From contig JAHHIA010000001.1 of the NCBI GenBank assembly GCA_019359045.1, positions 434,001-498,000 of the forward strand: a stretch of DNA of 64,000 bases, given 5' to 3'. Of the stretch, positions 36,430 through 45,823 are shown in pieces (positions within the stretch are counted from its first letter, which is position 1; each line of letters begins with the position of its first letter). The position numbers were made by a program, and so were the translations under genes. A model generated the notes under the pieces. It was not told the DNA's origin. It made no database searches and saw only the letters and a list, made by a program, of their open reading frames with translations. The stretch is from Scytolyngbya sp. HA4215-MV1. Its GTDB lineage: Bacteria; Cyanobacteriota; Cyanobacteriia; Leptolyngbyales; Leptolyngbyaceae.

Positions 36430-37014
36430 ATGACAAAATCGCCATTGTGCCTATCAGAATCTGAGCAACCACCCTTAACTACTGATATCGTTCGAAACTC
36501 CTTTTGGCAAGAGATTCAGGCTGATGCAGAAATTGCTTCTGGAGAGTCTCCTTGCTTAAAAGTTGTTCTCAAGCTGTTCTTATTTCATTCAGGGTTTCAA
36601 CTCTTACTTCTGGTTAGAATAGCCTCTCGTCTAAAACAGTATGGTTACCTGGGGAAATTTTTCTCCAAAGTATTTCTGAAACTTGCCACAGACCTCACAG
36701 GTTGCCACATCAATGCTGAAGCCCAACTTGAAGGTGGAATTCATTTTCCTCATGCCACTGGCATTGTGATTGGTGCAGCCATTGTGAAGAAGGGAACGAG
36801 TATTTATCAAAATGTCAGTCTAGGACGCAAGTCGATTAAAGATAAAGGATACCCAACAGTGTGCGAAGGCTGTGTGATTTATGCCGGAGCACAGGTGCTT
36901 GGTCCCGTTGTTCTGGGTAGGGGTGCAACCATTGGAAGTAATGCTGTCGTGCTTTCATCTGTTCCAGATTATGCTGTAGCGGTTGGCATTCCAGCCCGAA
37001 TAATTCTGAAATAA
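36430..37014 (+). CDS. Serine acetyltransferase-like hexapeptide transferase
   Basis: The product (about 194 residues) ends in a left-handed beta-helix: AQLEGGIHFPHATGIVIGAA, then GTSIYQNVSLGRKS and VLGPVVLGRGATIGSNAVVL. This is the CysE/polysaccharide-modifying O-acetyltransferase type. The N-terminal half has a hydrophobic helix pair, as in EpsH- or colanic-acid-type acetyltransferases. ATG 36430 follows GTGAGGTT; the preceding gene stops at 36421. In this setting it most likely acetylates a sugar rather than serine. Confidence 0.88.
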   Translation: MTKSPLCLSESEQPPLTTDIVRNSFWQEIQADAEIASGESPCLKVVLKLFLFHSGFQLLLLVRIASRLKQYGYLGKFFSKVFLKLATDLTGCHINAEAQLEGGIHFPHATGIVIGAAIVKKGTSIYQNVSLGRKSIKDKGYPTVCEGCVIYAGAQVLGPVVLGRGATIGSNAVVLSSVPDYAVAVGIPARIILK

Positions 37015-37034
37015 AACGTGAAAGAGGCTTACCT

Positions 37035-37176
37035 CCTGATTGACTGACAAAACTCCTCAAATCCTGATTCTTGCGTAGGTTGGGTTAGCGTGAGCGTAAC
37101 CCAACGCAACCGCTTTTGGTGTTGGGTTTCACGTTGTTCAACCCAACCTACAAAAAAGATTTGTCAGTCAATCAGG
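37035..37176. mobile_element. 142-bp MITE-like nested palindrome
   Basis: The outer 17-bp arms (37035-37051, cctgattgactgacaaa; 37160-37176) are exact inverted repeats. Inside, gtaggttgggtt (37075-37086) and aacccaacctac (37140-37151) form a second exact 12-bp pair. The core gtaggttgggttagcg is also found, inverted, near 21420-21450. It has no open frame. Confidence 0.8.
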
Positions 37177-37262
37177 GATTTTACCCCCTCCACTCCCAAA
37201 AACATCTTCAATTTAATTTAGCCCAGCTACTTACAAGTTGCTTGGAATGATTCAGAAGTTAA

Positions 37263-37376
37263 CTGAGTTTTCTTGCCAAAGTCGGCGATCGTACAAAAAT
37301 GCGTTCTTTGGCTGAACAAAACTCTACTGAATACTATACTAAAACGATTTTTGAACAGGTATTATCAAATCTATAG
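37263..37376 (+). pseudogene. C-terminal remnant of a GHH-type glycosyltransferase gene
   Basis: Codons 37263-37376 read LSFLAKVGDRTKM, then AEQNSTEYYTKTIFEQVL and a stop. They match the end of the enzyme encoded at 35132-36421 (GDRQKM, AEQNSSEHFAQTIF). A stop at 37260-37262 and no upstream similarity show that the rest of the gene is lost. It is a leftover of a tandem paralogue or of a rearrangement. Confidence 0.8.
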
Positions 37377-37627
37377 ACAATCAAGAGGTCAAGAAGCACA
37401 AAAAAATACTGAAGCCTGAAAGGCGAAAATATTTGCTCCTTTCTTCGCCAATCTCGAGAATATTTTGAAAACAGTGAAAAGTCCCTTGTTGACATTGCTT
37501 GTGCCGTTATTTCCGATGGGTTGTTGTTCAAGCGGAGATTGAAAATATTTAAAGCCTCTTAGGACCTCAAGTTGTTTAAGCAGTGATGCTATTGAGGGTC
37601 TCAGGGCAGGGATTACAAAACACACCC

Positions 37628-39862
37628 ATGAAAAACCTTCGTCCTCATTTACTCCTTGGAAGAAGAGCCTGCAACAAAATCAGAAGGATACTATTTCGAC
37701 CATGCGTCCTGTTGAACTTAATGGAGACAACTTATGTGCCAGTTGATAATTGGTTGAATCCCAACTTGTCTTCTATTGAGACACTTTGCCAGTGCTATCC
37801 TAAACGGATTCGCAAGTTATTTCGGTTTCTTAACTTGGAGCAACCAGGGTTAGAAATGGTGAAAGCCTCTGTTGCTCAGCAGAATTGGGTATCCGCTTGT
37901 ATCGCCTTAGTCGAGTACTATCAAACCCAATCAGGTCTATCTCATTTGAAATCTCTGGGTAGTCGATATCAGATCGCTTCTAACTTGCCTCTTGAACAAA
38001 TCCTTTCAGATACCTTTACCTTTCAGCAACAGATAGGAACCGTTCCCCGCTCTGAGGATGGGTTGCTGAATTGGGCATGGGAACCAAATGACGATCCAGA
38101 GTGGACTTGGTTTCTCAACCGCCACTATCACTTATTGAATCTGCTCCATGCCTATCAGCAGACTGGAAATTCCCTTTACACAACTTGTATCAACCGACAT
38201 TTGCTGGATTGGATTCTCTCTAGTTTTTCCAAGCCGAATCAATGGAGGTTTCAGTGGAGAAGTCGGGAATCTGCCTTGCGTGTGCTTCATTGGACCTCCC
38301 TATTCCATGGACTCACCTCATCCCTAGAGTTGAGTCCCGTGGTCAGAATTTTGATGCTGTCCAGTCTGCTCGATCATGCCTGCTATCTGCGCCATCTGCA
38401 TCATTGGGGGGCAAATTGGCTCTGCCGGGAAATGAGTGGGTTGGCAACTATCTCGCTGTGCTGGCCAGAGTTTAAGTTGGCAGATGCTTGGTTCAATTAT
38501 GCTCGCGATCGCCTGTTACAGGAACTGACTCGGCAAGTCTACCCCGATGGCGTTCATAAAGAGCTGACTAGCTACTACCACCGTGTTGTTTTTCACGATA
38601 TTCAGAATTTTGTTGAACTGTCGGAGCTCACACAAAAGCCCCTGCCAACCCTTTTTAGACAAGTACTGGAGCAGATGCTCAGTTACCTGGTGTACTCGAT
38701 GACGCCTACCGGGCAAAGTGTTTTGAACAATGATTCTGATGAAGAAGACAATCGTGCCTTGATTGAACGATCGGCAGGTTTTTATGAGCGTCCTGATTGG
38801 TTACATTTTGCTGATCATAGCGCAGGGGTGGCTGAGAAGCTAAAAGAAGGGTATTCCAGAGCCTTCCCCTGGGCGGGACAGGTGATTAGTCGCAGTGGCT
38901 GGGACGAACAAGCGCAGTGGTCATTTTTTGACATTGGGTCTGCGGGGATTAATTACCATATTCATTACGATAAGTTGCATTTGTCGATTGCTTCTGGTGG
39001 ACGGCAGTTGTTAGTAGACGGTGGTCGGTATCGCTACAGAAAAGATCGCTTCTGGCATTATTTTCGGAGTTCCGCGAGTCATAACGTCATTTTGATCGAT
39101 GGGCAAGGACAAGGAGTCGATTACCGGGAACAGACCTATCCTCTGACTGATCACTATACCCTCACACCTACCGTTGACTTCGCCTGGGGCTGTTTTAATG
39201 GACCCTTTCCAGGTTTGAAGGGTAAGGCAAGCCATGCACGAGCAGTGGTTTATCTGCATAACAAGTATTGGGTGGTGGTTGATCACATTGAGAGCGATCG
39301 CCCTCGAACGCTCCAGCCACTCTGGCATTTTCACCCACACTGCACTGTGGTGCTTGAGGGAGAAAGGGCTAGCTCTATTGATCCCGATGTTGGTAATCTT
39401 CAGATTATTCCTGTTGCGTCTTTCCCCTGGCAAGTCACGCTGGTTGCCGGACAAGATCACCCTGTACAGGGATGGTGGAGTCGTGAATATAATCATTGCG
39501 TTCCCAATCCTACAGCAATCTACTCGACTGAAGCGACTACATTAGTAACCTTTGCCTGGGTTCTCTATCCAGCGATTGGAGAAGTTCCGGCTGTCAAGGT
39601 CGAGTTGCTTCCTGCTCCCCTGGGTTCTATGCGGATCGCGGTTACCGTTCCTGGGCAACCAACGGATGAAATTGCTATCTGTATGGCAGGCAATCAGCCT
39701 ATTCCTCTTTCGGGTGACCTGCTGCTGAGGGGGAACTGTGCGGTGCTGTCTGTTGGGCAGTCCCCGATCGTCGCTCAAGGATCGATTTGGCAAAACAATC
39801 AGGAAATCTTCTCCGATGAAATTTGCTTGGATGCTTCAAATATGCCACTTGCCAGGAGTTAA
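37628..39862 (+). CDS. Heparinase II/III family polysaccharide lyase-like protein
   Basis: This protein of about 744 residues has an all-helical toroid half and a beta-sheet half typical of heparinase II/III and alginate-lyase-like proteins. Key stretches are YPDGVHKELTSYYHRVVFHD (the Tyr/His region of the lyase groove) and, in the beta domain, GGRQLLVDGGRYRYRKD and FRSSASHNVILIDGQGQ. Start choice is uncertain: GTG 37583, ATG 37628 and ATG 37721 are in frame and none has a strong ribosome site. No clear signal peptide is visible from 37628. Related proteins in polysaccharide loci may cleave or edit the glycan during export. Confidence 0.85.
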   Translation: MKNLRPHLLLGRRACNKIRRILFRPCVLLNLMETTYVPVDNWLNPNLSSIETLCQCYPKRIRKLFRFLNLEQPGLEMVKASVAQQNWVSACIALVEYYQTQSGLSHLKSLGSRYQIASNLPLEQILSDTFTFQQQIGTVPRSEDGLLNWAWEPNDDPEWTWFLNRHYHLLNLLHAYQQTGNSLYTTCINRHLLDWILSSFSKPNQWRFQWRSRESALRVLHWTSLFHGLTSSLELSPVVRILMLSSLLDHACYLRHLHHWGANWLCREMSGLATISLCWPEFKLADAWFNYARDRLLQELTRQVYPDGVHKELTSYYHRVVFHDIQNFVELSELTQKPLPTLFRQVLEQMLSYLVYSMTPTGQSVLNNDSDEEDNRALIERSAGFYERPDWLHFADHSAGVAEKLKEGYSRAFPWAGQVISRSGWDEQAQWSFFDIGSAGINYHIHYDKLHLSIASGGRQLLVDGGRYRYRKDRFWHYFRSSASHNVILIDGQGQGVDYREQTYPLTDHYTLTPTVDFAWGCFNGPFPGLKGKASHARAVVYLHNKYWVVVDHIESDRPRTLQPLWHFHPHCTVVLEGERASSIDPDVGNLQIIPVASFPWQVTLVAGQDHPVQGWWSREYNHCVPNPTAIYSTEATTLVTFAWVLYPAIGEVPAVKVELLPAPLGSMRIAVTVPGQPTDEIAICMAGNQPIPLSGDLLLRGNCAVLSVGQSPIVAQGSIWQNNQEIFSDEICLDASNMPLARS

Positions 39863-39933
39863 GAAATGCCTTATCTCCTTGTCACTCAATCTCTTGTGCT
39901 GATATCCATCTATGCTCCTTTGGCAAAGAACGT

Positions 39934-41079
39934 ATGAAAGACCTTCGTATTGCCTGGCTATTAACCTCTGCTTTCTACTACTGGCATCCCATGCTGAGTT
40001 GCCTGACACAGTTGTTTCCGCAAACCACTGCCTTTGCAGCTAACTGGCGGGGCTATGCACCAGGTTTTGAAGATTCGTTTGTGGTAGATGTGGTGGGTGA
40101 GCGAAAAGTGGTTTCTTTAACTAAATCAGAGACCAGCTATGGTTCAAATTTCACCTATCTGCCACTGACGATCGTTAGCCACTTGCTCCGATTCAAACCC
40201 GATGTGATCTTCTCCAATTCCTTTGGGGTATGGACAATCTTGGCGCTGCTTTTCAAACCTGTGGGTCATTGGCAGGTCGTTTTAGCCTATGAAGGCAGTT
40301 CTCCAGGGGTGGATTATCGTAGCTCTCCAGCAAGATTAGCGGTCCGGCGGATGATGGTTCAGGCATCGGATGCTTGTATTACCAATAGCCATGCTGGCAA
40401 AACCTATTTGATTGATATACTGAAAGCCTCTAGCCAAAAAGTATTTTTGCATCCTTATGAGGTTCCTTCGGGAGCAGCGTTGTTAAAATCTGCGAAAATT
40501 GCCCAAGTACAGCCATTGGAGGTGAAACATCCAACCTTTATCTTTGTGGGCAGTGTCAATCCTCGTAAGGGATTGAACTTATTATTGAAAGCGTGTGTGT
40601 TGCTGCAACAACAGGGGTGCGATCGTTACACTCTGTTGATTGTTGGGGATGGTGAGCAACGATCGGAACTCGAACAATTTTGTCAGCAATATCACCTGAC
40701 TCCCTATGTCCAATGGGTTGGACGAGTCGATTACAATGCGCTAGGTGCTTACTTTCAGCAGGCAGATGTTTTTGTTTTGCCAACCTTAGAAGACACCTGG
40801 GGCATGGTGGTGCTAGAAGCAATGGCGATGGGTAAAGCGATTTTATGTTCAAAATTTGCCGGAGCAGCTGAACTGGTCATCGATGGGGAAAACGGCTACG
40901 TCTTTGATCCAAATGATGCTCAAGCAACCTCAACTGCACTGCAAGCTTTTATCAATGACGCAACTTTAAGCGATCGCATGGGACAGGCATCCGAAAAGAT
41001 TATGACGCAATATACACCTGAAGCTGCCGCCGAGTTTCTAGCAACGGTTGCAGCGTTTGTAAGGCAACCACAGGGGTAA
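39934..41079 (+). CDS. Family 4 glycosyltransferase
   Basis: The product (about 381 residues from ATG 39934) has an N-terminal half with SNSFGVWTILALLFKPVGHW and AYEGSSPGVDYRSS. The C-terminal half holds FVGSVNPRKGLNLLLKA, IVGDGEQRSELE and VLPTLEDTWGMVVLEAMAMG, the GT4 donor-site pattern. The frame extends up to 39823 inside the heparinase-like gene, but KDLRIAWLLTSAFYYWHP is the natural N-terminus. It is 6 nt from the next transferase gene. Confidence 0.9.
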   Translation: MKDLRIAWLLTSAFYYWHPMLSCLTQLFPQTTAFAANWRGYAPGFEDSFVVDVVGERKVVSLTKSETSYGSNFTYLPLTIVSHLLRFKPDVIFSNSFGVWTILALLFKPVGHWQVVLAYEGSSPGVDYRSSPARLAVRRMMVQASDACITNSHAGKTYLIDILKASSQKVFLHPYEVPSGAALLKSAKIAQVQPLEVKHPTFIFVGSVNPRKGLNLLLKACVLLQQQGCDRYTLLIVGDGEQRSELEQFCQQYHLTPYVQWVGRVDYNALGAYFQQADVFVLPTLEDTWGMVVLEAMAMGKAILCSKFAGAAELVIDGENGYVFDPNDAQATSTALQAFINDATLSDRMGQASEKIMTQYTPEAAAEFLATVAAFVRQPQG

Positions 41080-41085
41080 GCTGGA

Positions 41086-42354
41086 ATGGGACAAACCTTC
41101 AAAGTATTGATTTCAGCTTATGCTTGCAGACCGGGTGAAGGTTCAGAACCCGGTATTGGTTGGGAAGTCGCCCGCGAGTTGGCACAGCACCATCAGGTGT
41201 GGGTGCTGACCCGGGAAAATAATCGTCCTGCCATTCAAGCGGAACTGGAAAAGTTATCAGCCCTTTCTCTACAGGTAGTCTTTCATGATGTGTTCGGTTC
41301 GCATCTGTGGCGACAAGCACCGGGCGGTGTCTATCTCCACTACTATCTGTGGCAGATCGGTGCCTATTTTGTAGCTCGGAAGCTGCATCAGCAAATCCAG
41401 TTTGATCTGGCACATCATGTGACCTATGTGAGATATGCGGCTCCTAGTTTCTTATCACTGCTCCCGATTCCTTTTATTTGGGGACCAGTCGGTGGCGGCG
41501 AGTCCGCACCTCCAGCATTTTGGCAAGATTTTAACTTGCACGCAAAGATGTATGAATCCCTACGCAGTTTGGCTCGCCGGTTGGGGGAATGGGACCCGTT
41601 TGTACGCATGACTGCTCGCAGAAGTGTCTTATCCTGGGCAACCACCTCTGACACGGCAAAACGCTTACAAGCTTTGGGAACCTCAAATGTGCAAGTACTC
41701 TCCCAACTCGGCTTATCTAATATTGAAATTCGCCAGCTTGCTCAATCTCGGGATCGGCCAAACCAGACCATTCGCTTCATTAGCATTGGTCGGTTATTGC
41801 ACTGGAAAGGCTTTCACTTAGGGCTACGGGCATTTGCTCAAGCAGAATTATTGCCGCCAGAGTCCGAGTACTGGATTTTGGGCGATGGTCCTGAGCGAAA
41901 TGCTTTAGAAAAATTAGCCCATTCATTGGGCGTGATGCATCGAGTCAAATTCTGCAACAAGTTGCCTCGCTCTGAGGTGTTGATCTTCTTACAGGATGGT
42001 TTAGCTCTGGTGCATCCCAGTTTGCATGAGTCGGGAGGCATGGTTTGTCTAGAAGCAATGGCGGCTGGGTTGCCTGTCATTTGTCTGGATCTGGGGGGGC
42101 CGGCGCTTCTGGTGACGCCAGAAACTGGCATCAAGGTTCCAGCCCATAGTCCAGAACAAGCCGTTACTGATATGGCAAAGTCAATGACGCATCTGGCAAA
42201 CAACCCGACGATCGCTCGCCAATTGGGACAGGCAGGGCAACAACGAACCCAAGAGCTTTTTTCATGGACGGTTAAAGGAACGCTTCTGACCGATCAATAC
42301 GAAGCACTATTACAAAGAAATCCTGATTGTAAAAGTAAAATTCAACCTGCATAA
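41086..42354 (+). CDS. Family 4 glycosyltransferase
   Basis: This 422-residue enzyme begins KVLISAYACRPGEGSEPGIGW, a very typical GT4 start with the glycine-rich acceptor-side loop. It continues with HVTYVRYAAPSFLSLLPIPF and IWGPVGGGESAPPAFW. Donor-site stretches are FISIGRLLHWKGFHLGLRA and VHPSLHESGGMVCLEAMAAG. It sits 5 nt before the next membrane protein gene, so they are likely co-expressed. Confidence 0.93.
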   Translation: MGQTFKVLISAYACRPGEGSEPGIGWEVARELAQHHQVWVLTRENNRPAIQAELEKLSALSLQVVFHDVFGSHLWRQAPGGVYLHYYLWQIGAYFVARKLHQQIQFDLAHHVTYVRYAAPSFLSLLPIPFIWGPVGGGESAPPAFWQDFNLHAKMYESLRSLARRLGEWDPFVRMTARRSVLSWATTSDTAKRLQALGTSNVQVLSQLGLSNIEIRQLAQSRDRPNQTIRFISIGRLLHWKGFHLGLRAFAQAELLPPESEYWILGDGPERNALEKLAHSLGVMHRVKFCNKLPRSEVLIFLQDGLALVHPSLHESGGMVCLEAMAAGLPVICLDLGGPALLVTPETGIKVPAHSPEQAVTDMAKSMTHLANNPTIARQLGQAGQQRTQELFSWTVKGTLLTDQYEALLQRNPDCKSKIQPA

Positions 42355-42359
42355 TCACC

Positions 42360-44642
42360 ATGCAAGCTCTCCACCACTTATGGCAGCTACTCTTGTTTCT
42401 GATACTTTTGTCAGGACCTGTTCCACTTTCACAATTTCTCATCACGCTTCAGAAGGATGACGCAACGCAAGTCCGCTTGAGCCATCGAGCATTAGCCTTT
42501 TTGACCTATTGGTGTGTGCTTGAAGTGACGATCGGATTGGTTTTGGGAATCTTGGGACAATTCTTCTTAATTCCAGTTCTCATTGCCGAATTTCTGGTTT
42601 TGGGAGTTGGCGTTGCGCTTCTCTTTTCGGCAAAGCGTTTGGCATTGCCAGTGTGGAAAGAGCCTTTCACGATTCAACCGCATCTGAGTGGTACTGAGTT
42701 GCTCATTGTGGGTGCCTTTTCATTTACTGGATGTGTTTTGTTGGAAAGGTTGGTGACGTTGCCGATTATTGACTATGACTCTCTCTGGTATCACTTACCC
42801 ATTATGGCGCGGTGGTATCAAGCAGGGGCTTTTGTCCGTTTGCCAGACTTCATGAGCACGGGTGTCTGGACAACCGATCAGATTGCTTACTATCCGTTTA
42901 ATTGGGAAATCCTCTGTACGTTATTTGTGATGCCGTTTCAGGAAGATTTTCTGGTTGCGCTGCCTAATTTACTAGTCTGGGCAATGTTGGGGCTGGCGAC
43001 TTACGGGTTGGGGCAAACGGTTGGAGCGACAAGAGTTTACAATCTGGCAGCGACGACTCTGGTTTTAACGATTCCGCTGATTCTTCAGCATGTGAATACG
43101 TTGCATATTGACCTACCATTTGCAACGTTTTTCATGATTAGCCTTTACTTTGCTATTTCTTATCACAAAACCCGATCGCCCTTTGACATTGGGCTGTTTT
43201 TAGCGTCCTTCGGCATGTTATTGGGTATCAAGCTCTCTGCTGTTGGCTATGGTATTTTGCCCGTCTTGGCATTGCTGTTGTTGGAGGTGAGATCGTTCCT
43301 GACTCACAGAAAGTTGCCTCGATGGTTTAACACTTCAACTGTCCTAGCAATTTCTATCTTGTTGGTTGGGATGGGGAGTGTTTTTCTAATCGGTGGATTT
43401 TGGTATTTCAGAAACTGGGCTGAAGTGGGCAATCCGTTAGGGAATGTCCAGGTGCAAGTGGCAGGATTGTCGTTCCCAGGTTCGGCAAAATTATCTGATT
43501 TACACCAAACCAGTTTGGCAAGTCTGTTCAAATTTACCAATCCATCTCACCTCAAAATTTTACTGACGCAATCGATCGCGCGGTTGCAACTGCCTTTCAT
43601 GGCACTGTTATTGCAACTATTGCTGCTCCCTGGCATTCTTTGGGTTAAAGATCGGAAATATCAGCTTGCCTCTTTGCTCGGTACTGGGTTGCTCCTCTTG
43701 GCAAATGTCTACCTTTACTGGACAACGCCCATGACGGGCACTCACCTGTTCCCTTCTGGCCCGATCACCTCCTACATTGGTCAGCAAGTTCGGTTTGCCA
43801 TCTCTTCAATGGCACTGCTGGGGGTGGTGGCAGCAACGATCGCCTCCATCCTCCAAACCCGATTAGCGATTGTGGTTCCAGTTGTGTTGGCAAGCAGCAT
43901 TTTAGGAATTGTCAGCAGCAGTATTTTTGAAATCATTCGCACAGAAACCGCATTTAAGGGAGGAGTGGGCTGGGCAAGCAAGATTTTGGATGGCTTTAGA
44001 ACCAATCCTGCTGGGGCAACCGATCAAGTCATGAAGTTGGTTGGTTCCAGTCTGCTTGATGTCATTATTTACGTGGTGCTGTTTGTGCTGGTCATGGCGA
44101 TCATTGCCTGGACTGTATGGGGTAAGTTAAAACCCACACAATTAATTCCTAGCCTGACCAAACTGTTGCAGCGATCGCGTCAAGTCGCCGTTTCTGCCTT
44201 TCTCATTGGACTGTTGATTACTGCAACCGGAATCGCCAGAGAAAAGCGAGACATCGAGCGGCACGAAATTTATCGTGGGGTGTATGACTACATTGCCGAC
44301 TTTGTCGGGCGAGACGAAACCATTGGGTATTTGCTGAGCTATCGCAGCTACTTTTTTTATGGCAAGTTCTTGAATCAAAAAGTTGCCTATGTTCCTTCCC
44401 ATGCTGATTCACTGGCTGGCTGGCTCAAGGAACTCAAACAGCGACAAATCAGTTTAGTCGCTGTAGGACCCTTAGAAGAAAAAATGGGCTGGCGGGAAAG
44501 CCGTGAACTCCAGTGGTTGACCAGTTCCCCGCAGCATTTCCAGCGAGTGTTCGGACAAGATCCCCAGAAGGAACCCGTTTTCTACCGCCTAATTGATCCC
44601 AAACCAGAAATTTCAATGATGGGGAGTTCACATTCATGGTGA
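42360..44642 (+). CDS. Large GT-C-like membrane glycosyltransferase
   Basis: This 760-residue protein has about twelve hydrophobic segments. The first large loop carries IIDYDSLWYHLPIMARWYQ and IAYYPFNWEILCTLFVMPF, typical of GT-C membrane transferases that use lipid-phosphate sugars. LHIDLPFATFFM also resembles that group. A soluble part at the C-terminus (about 635-755) contains YDYIADFVGRDETIGYLLSY. The function is assigned by fold and context only; no close characterised relative is recognised. It overlaps the next gene by 7 nt. Confidence 0.75.
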   Translation: MQALHHLWQLLLFLILLSGPVPLSQFLITLQKDDATQVRLSHRALAFLTYWCVLEVTIGLVLGILGQFFLIPVLIAEFLVLGVGVALLFSAKRLALPVWKEPFTIQPHLSGTELLIVGAFSFTGCVLLERLVTLPIIDYDSLWYHLPIMARWYQAGAFVRLPDFMSTGVWTTDQIAYYPFNWEILCTLFVMPFQEDFLVALPNLLVWAMLGLATYGLGQTVGATRVYNLAATTLVLTIPLILQHVNTLHIDLPFATFFMISLYFAISYHKTRSPFDIGLFLASFGMLLGIKLSAVGYGILPVLALLLLEVRSFLTHRKLPRWFNTSTVLAISILLVGMGSVFLIGGFWYFRNWAEVGNPLGNVQVQVAGLSFPGSAKLSDLHQTSLASLFKFTNPSHLKILLTQSIARLQLPFMALLLQLLLLPGILWVKDRKYQLASLLGTGLLLLANVYLYWTTPMTGTHLFPSGPITSYIGQQVRFAISSMALLGVVAATIASILQTRLAIVVPVVLASSILGIVSSSIFEIIRTETAFKGGVGWASKILDGFRTNPAGATDQVMKLVGSSLLDVIIYVVLFVLVMAIIAWTVWGKLKPTQLIPSLTKLLQRSRQVAVSAFLIGLLITATGIAREKRDIERHEIYRGVYDYIADFVGRDETIGYLLSYRSYFFYGKFLNQKVAYVPSHADSLAGWLKELKQRQISLVAVGPLEEKMGWRESRELQWLTSSPQHFQRVFGQDPQKEPVFYRLIDPKPEISMMGSSHSW

Positions 44643-45823
44643 TGGTCGATTCACAACCTCCGCCTGCTAATGAACCATCCGCCTTCAAGCCGACGGTTGT
44701 TTTGTTCAGTAGCCTGCTGTTGCCCCCCTCTCAAACTTTTATTAAGGCGCAGGGGGAAGAGTTGCGTCGGTTTAAGCCTTACTATGTGGGTTCTCGTTTG
44801 GTGAAAGGCTTGGATTTGCCCAGCGATCGTACCCTTGTGGTCAACCAGGGCAATCAGTTGGGCACGCTGGCAGAAGCCATTTTTAAGCTAACCGGGTTCT
44901 CGCCTCGGCTATATCAACAAGTACGGCGACTGAAGCCGGTTTTGTTGCATGCCCAGTTTGGCTTGAGTGGAGCCTTGGCACTTCCCTTAGCGCGATCGCT
45001 CAAACTTCCCCTGATTGTTCACTTTCGTGGTGCCGATGCCACCCTAAAAGATGAGTATGCTCGCTATGCATCGCTTAACCACTGGCTTTATTTACAGCGT
45101 CGTGAAACCCTTAAACGAGAAACTCGCCTGTTTATTACTGTCTCTCACTTTATTCGAGAGAAACTGCTAGAACAAGGCTTTCCACCTGACAAAATTGTTG
45201 CAATCTACAGCGGCATTAACGTTGCCGATTTCTCGCCTGATCCAGATCTCCCTCGTGAACCAGTGGTGCTGTTTGTCGGTCGTTTAACCGAAAAAAAAGG
45301 ATGCAAGTATCTGATCCAGGCGATGGCACAGGTGCAGGCAAAAATGCCTGAAGTTGAATTAGTGATCATTGGAGATGGTCCATTGCGATCGTCACTCGAA
45401 TCTCTTGCAGCACAACACCTCCGTCGTTACCAATTTTTGGGTGTGCAGCCAGCCTCTATCGTACGGCATTGGATGAATCGAGCGCGATTACTGGTAGCCC
45501 CTAGTGTGACTTCTATTCAGGGAGACTCAGAAGGCTTACCCAACGTCGTTTTAGAAGCTCAAGCTATGGCACTCCCTGTGGTCAGTACCATTCACGCTGG
45601 CATTCCAGAAGCGGTCACTCATGGAGAAACGGGTTTTCTGGCACCTGAACACAATGTAGATCAACTGACAGAGTATAGTCTGCGCCTCTTAAGAGACTGG
45701 GATCTCTGGCAACGCTTGAGTGCAAAAGGGCAGGCGCAAGTCCGATCTCAGTTCGATCGCTCCCGACAAACGCGAATTCTAGAAGATCTTTATCAAAAAA
45801 TCTTACATAAAGAGATCGAATGA
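44636..45823 (+). CDS. Family 4 glycosyltransferase (colanic-acid type)
   Basis: The 395-residue enzyme has LHAQFGLSGALALPLARSLK and VHFRGADATLKDEYARY, seen in colanic-acid WcaL/AmsK-type transferases. The donor half shows VLFVGRLTEKKGCKYLIQA, IIGDGPLRSSLE and APSVTSIQGDSEGLPNVVLE, giving the E-x7-E region. It overlaps both neighbours: 7 nt with the upstream gene and 4 nt (ATGA) with the downstream lyase-like gene, so the trio is translationally coupled. Confidence 0.93.
   Translation: MVMVDSQPPPANEPSAFKPTVVLFSSLLLPPSQTFIKAQGEELRRFKPYYVGSRLVKGLDLPSDRTLVVNQGNQLGTLAEAIFKLTGFSPRLYQQVRRLKPVLLHAQFGLSGALALPLARSLKLPLIVHFRGADATLKDEYARYASLNHWLYLQRRETLKRETRLFITVSHFIREKLLEQGFPPDKIVAIYSGINVADFSPDPDLPREPVVLFVGRLTEKKGCKYLIQAMAQVQAKMPEVELVIIGDGPLRSSLESLAAQHLRRYQFLGVQPASIVRHWMNRARLLVAPSVTSIQGDSEGLPNVVLEAQAMALPVVSTIHAGIPEAVTHGETGFLAPEHNVDQLTEYSLRLLRDWDLWQRLSAKGQAQVRSQFDRSRQTRILEDLYQKILHKEIE

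Larger units (their letters stand above)
37015..37627. other. 0.6 kb region with a palindromic element and a gene remnant
   Basis: This gap contains a 142-bp palindromic element (37035-37176), a C-terminal fragment of a glycosyltransferase gene (37263-37376) and about 250 nt without recognisable content before the heparinase-like gene. The combination points to insertion and deletion at this spot. Confidence 0.6.

Noticed and set aside
39011-39496. 161-codon minus-strand frame
   Set aside because: It lies wholly inside the heparinase-like gene and has no independent evidence.
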